Below are positions 1 to 7,966 of a stretch of 37,273 nt of DNA, piece by piece (within the stretch, counting starts at the first letter, position 1; each line of letters opens with the position of its first letter). This DNA comes from Betaproteobacteria bacterium (lineage in GTDB: Bacteria; Pseudomonadota; Gammaproteobacteria; Burkholderiales; SG8-41): the NCBI GenBank assembly GCA_016202605.1, contig JACQOJ010000116.1:1-37273 (forward strand), given 5' to 3'. The notes beneath the pieces are model-generated. The model had not been told where the DNA came from and did no database searches. It was given only the letters and a program-made list of their open reading frames with translations. Position numbers and translations under genes: made by a program.

Positions 1-95
1 ATCTATAAGACGGTCGTGTTCGGTCGATAGGGGACGCGGTGGGGCGATGAAGGGTCAGGCGTCGACTAGCCCAGATCTTTGGGAGGCAACACATG

Positions 96-123
96 ATTTA
101 ACATAATATACATTATGCGAAGT
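96..123 (-). other. dif: dif site (XerC/XerD recombination site)
   Basis: Read on the minus strand, this 28-mer has a XerC arm (TTATGCGAAGT on the plus strand, 113-123), a 6-bp centre (107-112) and a XerD arm (plus-strand ATTTAACATAA, 96-106). The 24 bases nearest the XerD end are identical to my memory of the E. coli dif core; only the outer four bases of the XerC arm differ. CATAAT (102-107) and ATTATG (112-117) form the inner inverted repeat. XerCD acts here with FtsK to resolve chromosome dimers. KOPS-like octamers in the window point towards it. A plasmid site or a Xer-integrated element is the alternative. Confidence 0.9.
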
Positions 124-185
124 AATGGGAACGGAAAGCGCATCGCGCCCCGTGACCAGCTGCCCAATTTTAAATCCATGGCCTG

Positions 186-191
186 TATAAT
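186..191 (+). promoter_or_regulatory. -10 box just upstream of a start codon
   Basis: A perfect TATAAT ends six bases before the ATG at 198. There is no purine-rich ribosome-binding site between them, so a transcript from it would be leaderless. No good -35 hexamer is visible at 16-18 bp. The match may be chance in an AT-richer stretch beside dif. Confidence 0.4.
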
Positions 192-197
192 CCTCCG

Positions 198-476
198 ATG
201 CGCCGACACTTGATCGTTTTCTATACGGTCGCGATCATTCTCATTATTTCGGGCCGTTATGCATGGACGCATTGCGAATGGGACTGGGTCTCCCGCGTCA
301 GCGCCATCGGCGTGATTCTCGGTATCATCATTGAACGCTGGAACGTTTTGCTGGGAAAACCGGTGGCTGCCGCGACACGACCGGCCGAGCGCCTGCCGAT
401 TCTGCTGCTGTGTCTTGGAACGTTTATCGCCGGCTTTGGCGAGTTGCTTGGGAAGCTCGCCTTCGGCTGCCGTTGA
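198..476 (+). CDS. small hypothetical membrane protein (92 aa)
   Basis: I do not recognise the family. The 92-aa product is strongly hydrophobic, with probable membrane segments at about residues 5-20, 31-47 and 67-86, separated by short charged loops (RYAWTHCEWDW at 20-30 and an RPAER loop near 61-65). It ends in a Gly/Lys/Cys-rich tail. The start ATG at 198 has no Shine-Dalgarno sequence and lies six bases after a TATAAT. It is the only plus-strand gene before the long minus-strand operon, converges on the ankyrin gene with 25 bp between stops, and sits about 75 bp from dif. A real membrane protein is likelier than chance because of the clean hydrophobic pattern, but there is no family support. 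Confidence 0.55.
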   Translation: MRRHLIVFYTVAIILIISGRYAWTHCEWDWVSRVSAIGVILGIIIERWNVLLGKPVAAATRPAERLPILLLCLGTFIAGFGELLGKLAFGCR

Positions 477-501
477 TATCCAGTCCCGCAGGCCGTGGGG
501 G

Positions 502-1137
502 TTACTCCTCGGCGCCGGCCTTCACCAGCGCATCCACCACCTCTTTCATCCCGCGGTCCTGGGCGACCTCCAGGGCCGAATAGCCGAACTTGGTCCGATG
601 GTTCACGTCGGCGCCGTGCTCAAGCAACAGGAGCACGAACTGCAGGTGTCCTTCGCGCGCCGCCATCATGAGCGGGGTCGTTCCGTTTTCGGCCGTTGCG
701 TTTACGTCCGCTCCGCGGGCGATCAGCATGCGGGCGACCTCAAGATGATTGTTTATCGCCGCATACATCAGCGATGTCCAACCTGAGTGATTGATTTCGG
801 CGCCTCGGTCCAGGAGCGCACGCACGACTTCGGTTTGTCCCCTGAACGCCGCCAGCATGATTGCGGTCTCCCCGTACACGTTGCGCGTGTTGATGCGTGG
901 CCGAGATTCAAGTAATGTTTTGATCAAACCGATTTTTTCACCTTTGATGGCGAGCGTGAGGAGCGATTCGCCCTCAGGGCTGACGCTGTTCACGTCGACT
1001 CCGCGCTTGAGCAGTTCTACTACCGCCCCCTCATCGGCGTTCTTTATTGCCGCAATCATGTCCTCGTATGCGCCAGCGATTGCCCAGCCGGCCGACAGCA
1101 GCAGAAAAGCGGCAGTCAAGCACCTAATATTTTGCAT
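502..1137 (-). CDS. exported ankyrin-repeat protein
   Basis: The 211-aa product starts with a signal peptide (hydrophobic core LTAAFLLLSAGWAIA, likely cleavage after A21) followed by about six ankyrin repeats. The repeats are recognisable by G-x-T-x-L/A-x-x-A-A and L-L-x-x-G-A-D-V-N patterns; the best are the fourth and fifth (TSLMYAA, TPLMMAA). Ankyrin stacks bind proteins, and export implies a periplasmic partner, which is not identifiable. Start choice: AAAGGA at 1149-1154 is only 2 nt from an ATG at 1146 but 11 nt from the ATG at 1137, so the latter is preferred; it also gives a cleaner signal peptide. The gene overlaps the end of tatD by 14 bp and is the last gene of the operon. Confidence 0.85.
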   Translation of the reverse strand: MQNIRCLTAAFLLLSAGWAIAGAYEDMIAAIKNADEGAVVELLKRGVDVNSVSPEGESLLTLAIKGEKIGLIKTLLESRPRINTRNVYGETAIMLAAFRGQTEVVRALLDRGAEINHSGWTSLMYAAINNHLEVARMLIARGADVNATAENGTTPLMMAAREGHLQFVLLLLEHGADVNHRTKFGYSALEVAQDRGMKEVVDALVKAGAEE

Positions 1138-1912
1138 GAGATACATATTCCTTTACTCTGAATAATTGGAAGAAATTACATGATGTTTTCTCGGCAACCT
1201 GCTCGTAAGGGATGGCGCGCAGACGTGCAATCTCCTCAGCGACATGCTTGACCAGACCGGGCTGATTGACCTTTCCTCGATGAGGTACCGGGGCGAGGTA
1301 GGGCGCGTCGGTCTCGACCAGCATGCGGTCCAGGGGCAGTTGTCTTGCGATGTTCTTAAGCGCATGAGCATTCCTGAAGGTCACGATACCCGAAAACGAA
1401 ATATAAAACCCCAAGTCAAGGGCGGCTTGAGCGACCTCCCAGGACTCGGTGAAGCAATGCATGACGCCCCCCGCCTCCCCCGCTTTCTCTTCACGCATGA
1501 TGCGCAATGTATCTGCTGCCGCGTTGCGGGTATGGATGACCAGGGGCTTCCCGCACTCCCGTGCCGCGCGGATGTGCTGCCGAAAACGCTCGCGCTGCCA
1601 TTCAAGGTCACCTTTCATGCGGTAGTAATCGAGCCCGGTCTCACCGATCGCCACGATCCTGGGATGGTCGGCAAGCCTGACCAGATCCGGCGCCGCCACC
1701 AGTGGAACATTGTCGTAATCCGGATGGACGCCAACTGAAGCGAAAACGCTGGCATGGCGTTCGGCTAACACTCTTACTTCGGGAAACTCCGCGAGCGTGA
1801 CGCTCACACACAGGGCGTGAGTAACCCCGTTCGTCCGCATCAGGTCCATGATCGCGTCGAGCCGGGGTGCGAGTTCCGGAAAATTGAGATGGCAGTGCGA
1901 GTCGACGAGCAT
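1124..1912 (-). CDS. tatD: TatD family metal-dependent hydrolase (YcfH-like)
   Basis: The 262-aa protein is a TIM-barrel amidohydrolase of the TatD/YcfH group: metal-dependent DNases or phosphoesterases linked to DNA repair and quality control. Visible metal-site motifs in order: DSHCHL (4-9, first two His), GVHP (61-64), GETGLD (90-95, bridging Glu), H127, H152 in HCFTES, and ETDAPYLAP (200-208, catalytic Asp202). Length is normal. The ATG lies one base after the holB stop, so the two are translationally coupled. In many beta- and gammaproteobacteria a pilZ gene lies between holB and tatD; it is absent here. The exact substrate is not shown by the sequence. Confidence 0.95.
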   Translation of the reverse strand: MLVDSHCHLNFPELAPRLDAIMDLMRTNGVTHALCVSVTLAEFPEVRVLAERHASVFASVGVHPDYDNVPLVAAPDLVRLADHPRIVAIGETGLDYYRMKGDLEWQRERFRQHIRAARECGKPLVIHTRNAAADTLRIMREEKAGEAGGVMHCFTESWEVAQAALDLGFYISFSGIVTFRNAHALKNIARQLPLDRMLVETDAPYLAPVPHRGKVNQPGLVKHVAEEIARLRAIPYEQVAEKTSCNFFQLFRVKEYVSHAKY

Positions 1913-1913
1913 T

Positions 1914-2933
1914 TCAGGCGATTTCGTGTGTGCGGGACATTCCCGGTTCGATAAGGTCCGCGTAATCGAGCAGCAACCGCTCCAGCACGAGCCTCGGGTT
2001 CAGTGGATGGTGGATCATGGCCTGGAGCCGGACGGTCGCCTGATGAAAACGAAGAAGCCCGAGTGTATCGATCTTCTGCGACAGGGATCGGATGACAGGC
2101 CCGTAGTCAGGGTTATATCGAATTGTTCCCAGGAATTTCTGGAAAATCAGGTCAAAAGTCCACTTCTGCAGCCAGCTCACCACGTGCTCAAGCGGATAAT
2201 CACGGATCTGCTCGGCAGCTTGCAGCGCGTCAAAGCACGCTCCGGAAATGTGCTGGAGCAGGATTTTTCGTTGTTGCCAGAAATCCTGAACTGCAAGCTC
2301 TCGTGCGAGTAGCGGAGCGTTTCCCGTCTGGGCAAGCGCCAGAGCGGGTTCAGTGACACCCTCCCCCTGAAGCCATTCTTCGGCAATGTTCGCTGCCGGT
2401 CCCGGCAGCGCCAGTTCCTGGCATCGGCTTCTAACGGTTGGCAACAGGTAGTGAACCCTGTGGGACACGAGGATAAAGAAAGTGCCGGGGGGCGGTTCTT
2501 CGAGGCTCTTGAGCAGCGCGTTGGCCGCATTGACGTTCAGCGCTTCTGCCGGGTGAAGCAGAATTACCTTGGGCCCGCCACGGTGGCTCGACACGTTGAT
2601 AAAGTCGGGGAGCATCCTGATCTGGTCAATCGTGATTTGGACGGCGGCTTTTTTCGCGGTCCCGTTTTCCTCCGCCGGCTCCACGACCTTCTGCAGTTCG
2701 ACCAGTCGAAAATCCGGATGATTGCCCGAGGCCAGCCATTTGCAGGCGGTGCATTCCCCACAAGGTATTCCGGAACCGGTCGGGGCCTCGCACAGCAAGG
2801 CCTCGGCACAGGAAATCGCAAAGGCCAGCTTTCCTATTCCTCGGCGGCCATGAATCAACAAGGCATGAGGCCAGCGGCTTCGCCTTGAAAGGAGCCGCTC
2901 AAACTCGTTATTATGCCAAGTTAAATGATGCAT
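1914..2933 (-). CDS. holB: DNA polymerase III subunit delta'
   Basis: The 339-aa protein is the delta' subunit of the clamp loader that places the beta sliding clamp on primed DNA. Visible are a P-loop-like GRRGIGK (29-35), four zinc-binding cysteines (C48, C58, C61, C64), the NALLKSLEEPP segment (138-148) and the SRC motif (169-171) that supplies the arginine finger to the neighbouring subunit. The P-loop lacks the usual GKT/GKS ending, fitting the non-ATPase delta' role. The ATG at 2933 has no clear Shine-Dalgarno sequence, but the N-terminal W-H/L-L pattern fits the family start. It follows tmk after 65 bp; a minus-strand TATAAT at 2968-2973 in that gap may add local transcription. Confidence 0.95.
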   Translation of the reverse strand: MHHLTWHNNEFERLLSRRSRWPHALLIHGRRGIGKLAFAISCAEALLCEAPTGSGIPCGECTACKWLASGNHPDFRLVELQKVVEPAEENGTAKKAAVQITIDQIRMLPDFINVSSHRGGPKVILLHPAEALNVNAANALLKSLEEPPPGTFFILVSHRVHYLLPTVRSRCQELALPGPAANIAEEWLQGEGVTEPALALAQTGNAPLLARELAVQDFWQQRKILLQHISGACFDALQAAEQIRDYPLEHVVSWLQKWTFDLIFQKFLGTIRYNPDYGPVIRSLSQKIDTLGLLRFHQATVRLQAMIHHPLNPRLVLERLLLDYADLIEPGMSRTHEIA

Positions 2934-2998
2934 TACAGTGAGTTATAAAATGTTCTTCATGTCATTCATTATATTCTGTCACGCTCGTCGAGACAGTT

Positions 2999-3625
2999 CT
3001 ACCGGTAGTTCGAGCAGACGGCAAGAAAGAGCTTCTCGAGTTCTTTGCGGATTTCTTGGATTTCGCGATTCGCATCGACAAGGTGGATCCTTTGGGGATT
3101 GTCGCGCGCACGACGCAGATAGGCCTCCCGCACGCGATGGTGGAAGGCAGTTTCTTCCTGTTCAAAACGATCGGGATCCCGGACCCTGCGGCTACGGTTG
3201 CGCCCTGTCTCCGGGGCCACATCGAAACAGATCGTGACGTCCGGCTGCAATCCCTCCTGGACAAACTCCTCGAGGACGGCGATCTTCTCCCACGCGACAC
3301 CGCTGCCCCCGGCCTGATAGGCATAGGTGGCATCGGTAAAACGATCACAGACGACCCATGTGCCCGACGCGAGCGCCGGAAGGATCACTTTGTCGAGATG
3401 TTCGCGACGAGCGGCGAACATCAGTAACGCCTCGCTTTCCGGATGCAGGCGCTGCGCGCCGCCAAGCAACAACTGCCGCAGTTTTTCGCCAATCTCCGTG
3501 CCGCCGGGCTCACGCGTAACCGTCACGCTGATGCCGCGGCTTTTCAGCCAGTCAACCAGCCAGGCGAGGTGCGTGCTCTTGCCGGCACCGTCGATACCTT
3601 CGAACGTGATGAACTTCCCGCGCAT
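2999..3625 (-). CDS. tmk: thymidylate kinase
   Basis: The 208-aa enzyme phosphorylates dTMP to dTDP with ATP for DNA synthesis. Diagnostic features are the P-loop [11 protein letters not shown] (8-18), the TREPGG loop (37-42) that contacts the nucleotide, the DRF motif near residue 94, and an arginine-rich lid ([14 protein letters not shown]) near 142-155. Length matches the family. The start ATG shares one base with the mltG stop (TGATG), so translation is coupled. This mltG-tmk-holB order is common in proteobacteria. Nothing is unusual. Confidence 0.97.
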   Translation of the reverse strand: MRGKFITFEGIDGAGKSTHLAWLVDWLKSRGISVTVTREPGGTEIGEKLRQLLLGGAQRLHPESEALLMFAARREHLDKVILPALASGTWVVCDRFTDATYAYQAGGSGVAWEKIAVLEEFVQEGLQPDVTICFDVAPETGRNRSRRVRDPDRFEQEETAFHHRVREAYLRRARDNPQRIHLVDANREIQEIRKELEKLFLAVCSNYR

Positions 3626-4638
3626 CAGCGTCGTCCCGATTTCTGATATTTTGTCACGGCACGGTCGTGTTCACCGAGCGTACGGGAGAAATGCGAGGTG
3701 CCGTCACCCTTCGCCACAAAGTAGAGCGCGTTGCTCCTTGCCGGATTGAGCGCCGCGCTGATCGATGCGAGCCCCGGCATCGCGATCGGCGTGGGCGGGA
3801 GACCTTCCCGCGTGTACGTATTGTATGGCGTGTCTGTGAGGAGATCGCGCTTGCGCAGATTGCCGTCAAACGAATCTCCCAGGCCGTATATGACCGTCGG
3901 GTCCGTCTGCAGCCGCATGCCGATGCGCAGACGGTTGACGAAAACCGCGGCAACGAGGGGTCGTTCGTAAGGCTGCCCGGTCTCCTTCTCAATGATCGAG
4001 GCGAGGATCAGTGCTTCATAAGGGGTCCGGATCGGAAGCTCGGGGACTCGCCGTTCCCATTGCGCAGCAAGGTTCACGCGCATCAACCGGTGCGCGCGGC
4101 GCAGTATCCCGAGGTCGCTGCCACCGCTGCTGAAGTGATACGTATCGGGGAAGAACCACCCCTCCGGAGACGGCTCGTCGATTTCCAGGCGTTTGAGAAT
4201 GTCGAGATTGCTCAATTCCTTGGTGTCGTGCCGAACCGCCGAGTGTTCGTCCAGAGTCGTGCGAATCTGCCGGAATGTCCAGCCTTCGACGAAGGTGATG
4301 ACATCCTGGGTATAGTCGCCCTCCGTGATCTTGCGCAGCAGCTGAAGTGGCGTGACAGGTCCATCGATTTCGTAGCTGCCCGCCTTGATGTTGCCCGCCT
4401 CACCGAGCAACCTTGCGAGCAGGACGAAGGGTTCCGGCCGATCCAGTGCGCCGGCACTGGCCATCTGTTGTGCAGCCGCCTTCAGGCTGCTGCCCGTCTT
4501 GAGGCTGAACGGGAGCGGCGTCACCTTTGGCGTAAGCGGCTGGTGGGCGTACCAGGCGAGCCACGCGGCCGCGGCCGCGATGCAACCGATGAGCAACAGC
4601 ACGGCCCCCACGAGCAACCGTTTAGTCGTCTTGTTCAT
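3625..4638 (-). CDS. mltG: endolytic murein transglycosylase MltG (YceG)
   Basis: The 337-aa inner-membrane lytic transglycosylase cleaves nascent glycan strands and is thought to set their length. It has an N-terminal cytoplasmic stub, one membrane segment (residues 8-29), a LysM-like region and the YceG catalytic domain. The catalytic glutamate is probably E217 in ASIIEKET (213-220), aligned with E. coli E218; EGWFFPDTY (159-167) and the late NTY/GLPPTPI block are also conserved. An upstream in-frame extension exists, but ATG 4638 is chosen because it begins the basic-plus-hydrophobic anchor and gives the E. coli length. The start overlaps the end of pabC by 17 bp and the stop overlaps tmk by one base. 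Confidence 0.96.
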   Translation of the reverse strand: MNKTTKRLLVGAVLLLIGCIAAAAAWLAWYAHQPLTPKVTPLPFSLKTGSSLKAAAQQMASAGALDRPEPFVLLARLLGEAGNIKAGSYEIDGPVTPLQLLRKITEGDYTQDVITFVEGWTFRQIRTTLDEHSAVRHDTKELSNLDILKRLEIDEPSPEGWFFPDTYHFSSGGSDLGILRRAHRLMRVNLAAQWERRVPELPIRTPYEALILASIIEKETGQPYERPLVAAVFVNRLRIGMRLQTDPTVIYGLGDSFDGNLRKRDLLTDTPYNTYTREGLPPTPIAMPGLASISAALNPARSNALYFVAKGDGTSHFSRTLGEHDRAVTKYQKSGRR

Positions 4639-5434
4639 CGAGCCATTGTCGCATGCGTTCCACCCAAATTCCCCGGGGCCAGGAACTCGCTTCCAGCGAT
4701 CGCACCTGCCAGAGGCCAATGAGGCTGTTGACCAGGAACACTTCCTCCGCAGCGAAAATGCGCTCCGGGAAAAGGCGGTCCACGGTGCAGACGACACCGT
4801 GCCTTGCGGCAGCTTCCATGATGCGCTCCCGTGTAACGCCGGCTACGCCGCAGCGCGACAGATCGGGGGTCAGCAGGATGCCGCGCTCGACCACGAACAG
4901 GTTGGTCATGGTGCCGCCGATGACGCTGCCTTCCGCGTCAAGCATGAGACCTTCGGCGATTTCCGGATCGCTCCATTCCGCGCGCGCCAGCACGTTTTCG
5001 AGCCGGTTGAGGTGTTTTATGCCCGCCAGCGCCGGCTGCAGGCCAAGGCGAAGCGTGCATAGCCGTGCGGTCACACCGGCATCGGCGAATTCGGCCGGGT
5101 AGCGCGGCAGAGGCGCGGACATCACAATCCGGGTGGTCTGAACGTTACCCGGGGGCGCGTAGCCGCGCAGTCCGCATCCTCGCGTGACAATGATCTTCGC
5201 CGCGCAGTCCGGTTCATGCCGTGCGAGCAGCGCGATCTCGTTTCGCAATATTTCCTGCGTGGGACAGGTGAGCGCCAGCGCCCTGCAGTCGCGTTCCAGC
5301 TTGCGGTAATGCCGTGGCCAGCATCGGGGACTGCCGTGGCGCAGTGCCAGCGTGCGGAACACGCCGTCACCGTAGGCGAGACCGCGGTCGACCGCATCCA
5401 CTTTCCCGCCCGCGGAACCGTTGACAAGGATCAT
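4622..5434 (-). CDS. pabC: aminodeoxychorismate lyase
   Basis: The 270-aa protein is a fold-type IV PLP enzyme that splits 4-amino-4-deoxychorismate into p-aminobenzoate and pyruvate for folate synthesis. Visible are the N-terminal RGLAYGDGVFRT block (17-28), the PLP lysine K140 in GIKHLNRLEN, and the EG...GGTMTNLF phosphate-binding region (about 161-178). Branched-chain and D-amino-acid aminotransferases share this fold, but the length and the fabF-pabC-mltG context make PabC by far the best choice. The start ATG is 51 bp after the fabF stop, and no strong ribosome-binding site is seen. Confidence 0.94.
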   Translation of the reverse strand: MILVNGSAGGKVDAVDRGLAYGDGVFRTLALRHGSPRCWPRHYRKLERDCRALALTCPTQEILRNEIALLARHEPDCAAKIIVTRGCGLRGYAPPGNVQTTRIVMSAPLPRYPAEFADAGVTARLCTLRLGLQPALAGIKHLNRLENVLARAEWSDPEIAEGLMLDAEGSVIGGTMTNLFVVERGILLTPDLSRCGVAGVTRERIMEAAARHGVVCTVDRLFPERIFAAEEVFLVNSLIGLWQVRSLEASSWPRGIWVERMRQWLDEQDD

Positions 5435-5485
5435 CGCGCCGGAGAGAGTCCCGGGAATGGCCTCAACGCGCTCGCAGCGAGAGGC

Positions 5486-6724
5486 TCAGAGCTTGCGGAA
5501 AACCAGGCTGCCGTTGGTGCCACCAAAGCCAAACGAATTGGATACGGCGACATCGATCTTCATCTGTCGCGCCGTGTTCGGCACGTAGTCCAGATCGCAC
5601 TGCGGATCCTGGTTGAAAATGTTGATTGTAGGGGGCGCCACCTGGTCGCGCACTGCCAGCACGCTGAACACGGCTTCCACCCCGCCGGCGGCACCGAGCA
5701 AGTGGCCCGTCATCGATTTGGTGGAACTCACCGCGAGCCTGCGCGCATGATCGCCGAAGCAGCGCTTGACTGCGATGGTCTCAGCAATGTCTCCGAGCGG
5801 GGTGGAGGTCCCGTGAGCGTTGATGTAATCGACGCGGTCGCGGTCGACGCCGGCGTTCCTGAGGGCGTTGGCCATGCAGCGCACCGCGCCCTCACCGTCC
5901 TCGCAGGGGGCGGTCATATGATGCGCGTCAGCGCTCATTCCATAGCCGGCGAGTTCGCAATAGATCCTGGCGCCACGCGACCTGGCGTGTTCGTATTCCT
6001 CGATCACCACCACGCCTGCGCCCTCGCCCAGCACGAATCCGTCGCGGTCGGTGTCCCAGGGGCGGCTGGCCGTGGCCGGGTCATCGTTGCGGCAGGACAG
6101 TGCGCGGGCCGCACAGAACCCGCCGACACCCAGCGGCGAAACCGTCGCTTCGGCGCCGCCGGCGATCATCATGTCGGCGTCGCCATACTCGATGATCCGG
6201 CCCGATTCACCGATGCAGTGGGTGGCGGTGGTACAGGCGGTCACAATCGCGAGATTCGGGCCTTTGAATCCGTACATGATGGAGAGATTGCCCGAGATCA
6301 TGTTGATGATCGTCCCGGGAACGAAGAACGGTGAAATCTTGCGGGGACCGCTTTGCTGGTAATCGACATGGGTGTCCTCGATCATCGGCAAGCCCCCGAT
6401 GCCCGAGCCGATGTTGACTCCGATACGCTCGGCGTTCTCCGGCTTGGCCTCGATGCCCGCATCCCTGATCGCCTCGATCGCCGCCGCCATACCGTAATGG
6501 ATGAACGTATCCATCCGCCGCGCGTCCTTCGCCGACAGATATTGCGTGACGTCGAAATCCTTGACCTCCCCTGCAATTTTCGAACTGAAGGCGGATGGAT
6601 CGAACCGGGTGATGCGGGTGATTCCGGACTTGCCGGCAATAACATCGGTCCAGGCCTGCGCAACCCCGATTCCGACCGGGGAGACGATTCCAAGACCGGT
6701 TACGACTACTCTGCGTCTTGCCAA
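5486..6724 (-). CDS. fabF: beta-ketoacyl-ACP synthase II
   Basis: The 412-aa condensing enzyme elongates acyl-ACP with malonyl-ACP and handles the palmitoleate to cis-vaccenate step. The Cys-His-His triad is C164 (TACTTATHC), H304 ([11 protein letters not shown]) and H341 ([13 protein letters not shown]); the C-terminal NSFGFGGTN glycine loop is intact. The start codon is TTG, with CCGGAG five bases upstream; no ATG or GTG gives the conserved R-R-R-V-V-V-T-G N-terminus. It follows acpP after 28 bp, the standard acpP-fabF pair. Confidence 0.97.
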   Translation of the reverse strand: MARRRVVVTGLGIVSPVGIGVAQAWTDVIAGKSGITRITRFDPSAFSSKIAGEVKDFDVTQYLSAKDARRMDTFIHYGMAAAIEAIRDAGIEAKPENAERIGVNIGSGIGGLPMIEDTHVDYQQSGPRKISPFFVPGTIINMISGNLSIMYGFKGPNLAIVTACTTATHCIGESGRIIEYGDADMMIAGGAEATVSPLGVGGFCAARALSCRNDDPATASRPWDTDRDGFVLGEGAGVVVIEEYEHARSRGARIYCELAGYGMSADAHHMTAPCEDGEGAVRCMANALRNAGVDRDRVDYINAHGTSTPLGDIAETIAVKRCFGDHARRLAVSSTKSMTGHLLGAAGGVEAVFSVLAVRDQVAPPTINIFNQDPQCDLDYVPNTARQMKIDVAVSNSFGFGGTNGSLVFRKL

Positions 6725-6752
6725 ATTGGCTCCGGAGCGGCCTGCGGCCTGG

Positions 6753-6992
6753 TTAAGACTTGACGTGGCTCTTGATGTAATCGATGGCCTGCTGGACGGT
6801 GGTGATTTTTTCCGCTTCCTCGTCCGGGATTTCGGTTTCGAACTCCTCCTCGAGCGCCATCACCAGCTCAACGGTGTCAAGCGAGTCCGCGCCGAGATCG
6901 TTGACAAACGACGATTCGTTCTTCACGTCGACCTCGTTCACACCCAGTTGCTCGGCGACAATCTTCTTGACACGCTGCTCGATGTTTTCCAT
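6753..6992 (-). CDS. acpP: acyl carrier protein
   Basis: The 79-aa acidic four-helix protein carries growing acyl chains on 4'-phosphopantetheine attached to S37 in the GADSLD motif. It is the shared substrate of FabD, FabF, FabG, FabH and PlsX encoded around it. A strong Shine-Dalgarno sequence (AGGGGA) lies about six bases before the ATG. A 227-bp gap separates it from fabG, by far the largest space in the operon. That gap holds a likely separate promoter, fitting the very high ACP levels cells need. Confidence 0.98.
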   Translation of the reverse strand: MENIEQRVKKIVAEQLGVNEVDVKNESSFVNDLGADSLDTVELVMALEEEFETEIPDEEAEKITTVQQAIDYIKSHVKS

Positions 6993-7077
6993 TAATGTTC
7001 CCCTTCCTCTTATGAGTGGTTGGCTTTGACCGGCATCCCTGTGACGGGATTAACATTTGGGTCGGAATCGGGCGCCT

Positions 7078-7086
7078 ATTTTACCA
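7078..7086 (-). promoter_or_regulatory. extended -10 promoter for acpP
   Basis: On the minus strand TG-G-TAAAAT forms an extended -10 element about 85 bp before the acpP ATG, inside the 227-bp fabG-acpP gap. The -35 region 17 bp upstream (TGTTTT) is poor, as is usual when a TGn extension is present. It would give acpP-fabF extra transcription independent of the upstream operon promoter. Confidence 0.5.
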
Positions 7087-7219
7087 GAATTGCCGTACCG
7101 AAAACATTTGAAATTCAAAGACAATACGCGTTGTTGTGCGCCGATAGAGGCATTTGCGGCGGGTTTTTTCGGCGCAGCGCTATCGACGGGACCATCTGTA
7201 GCGATTATCGTGGACTTCA

Positions 7220-7966
7220 TCAATCCATGTACATGCCGCCATTCACGTGCAACGTGGTGCCTGTGATGTAGGACGCGCCCGGTGAGGCGAGGAACGCGAC
7301 CGCCTCCGCCACGTCCTGCACCGCGCCGAGCCGCCCGAGCGGAATCTGCTGCAACAGGGCCTTGCGCTGCCCTTCGTTCAGGGCGCGCGTCATGTCGGTA
7401 TCGATAAACCCGGGCGCCACGCAATTTACCGTGATGTTGCGGCTGCCGACTTCACGGGCAAGCGATTTCGAAAACCCGACAATGCCGGATTTCGCCGCGG
7501 CGTAATTGGCCTGGCCGGCGTTACCGATTTCCCCCACGACGGAAGTGATGTTGATGATGCGCCCGAAGCGCGCCTTCATCATCGGGCGCAGGACGAGCTT
7601 CGAGAGCCGGAATACGGATGTCAGATTAGTGGAGAGAATGTCCTCCCACTCCTCGTCTTTCATGCGCAGCAGAAGGTTGTCGCGGGTGATGCCGGCATTG
7701 TTGACGAGGACCGCGATATCGCCGTGCTTCTGCTGAATCGCCGCCAGAACGGACTCGACCTGCGGGATGTCGTTTACGTTCATGACCACGCCCGTGCCCC
7801 TGGCGGGCGCTTGCGCGAGGCTCTGAGCGATGCCCTCCGCTCCGGCTTCGGTGGTTGCAGTGCCGATGACAATGGCCCCCCGCCGCCCGAGTTCGAGTGC
7901 GATTGCCTGCCCTATCCCGCGCGAGGCCCCGGTCACGAGGGCCACTTTATCGTCGAGTGTGTTCAT
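7220..7966 (-). CDS. fabG: 3-oxoacyl-ACP reductase
   Basis: The 248-aa classical short-chain dehydrogenase uses NADPH to reduce beta-ketoacyl-ACP in every elongation cycle. Motifs: TGASRGIG (12-19, dinucleotide binding), NNAG (89-92), and the N-S-Y-K tetrad N114, S142, Y155, K159. An upstream in-frame extension is rejected: ATG 7966 overlaps the fabD stop by four bases (ATGA) and gives the family length and N-terminus. Confidence 0.97.
   Translation of the reverse strand: MNTLDDKVALVTGASRGIGQAIALELGRRGAIVIGTATTEAGAEGIAQSLAQAPARGTGVVMNVNDIPQVESVLAAIQQKHGDIAVLVNNAGITRDNLLLRMKDEEWEDILSTNLTSVFRLSKLVLRPMMKARFGRIINITSVVGEIGNAGQANYAAAKSGIVGFSKSLAREVGSRNITVNCVAPGFIDTDMTRALNEGQRKALLQQIPLGRLGAVQDVAEAVAFLASPGASYITGTTLHVNGGMYMD

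Noticed and set aside
1-30. Possible 3' end of an upstream gene (frame 1 ends at a TAG at 28-30)
   Set aside because: Only nine codons are visible, so coding cannot be judged.
66-272. 68-aa minus-strand open frame across dif
   Set aside because: It overlaps the dif site and the start of the small membrane gene, has no ribosome-binding site and no recognisable composition.
7050-7424. 124-aa minus-strand frame through the fabG-acpP gap
   Set aside because: It overlaps fabG in another frame, has Arg/Ala-rich shadow composition and runs across the acpP promoter region.
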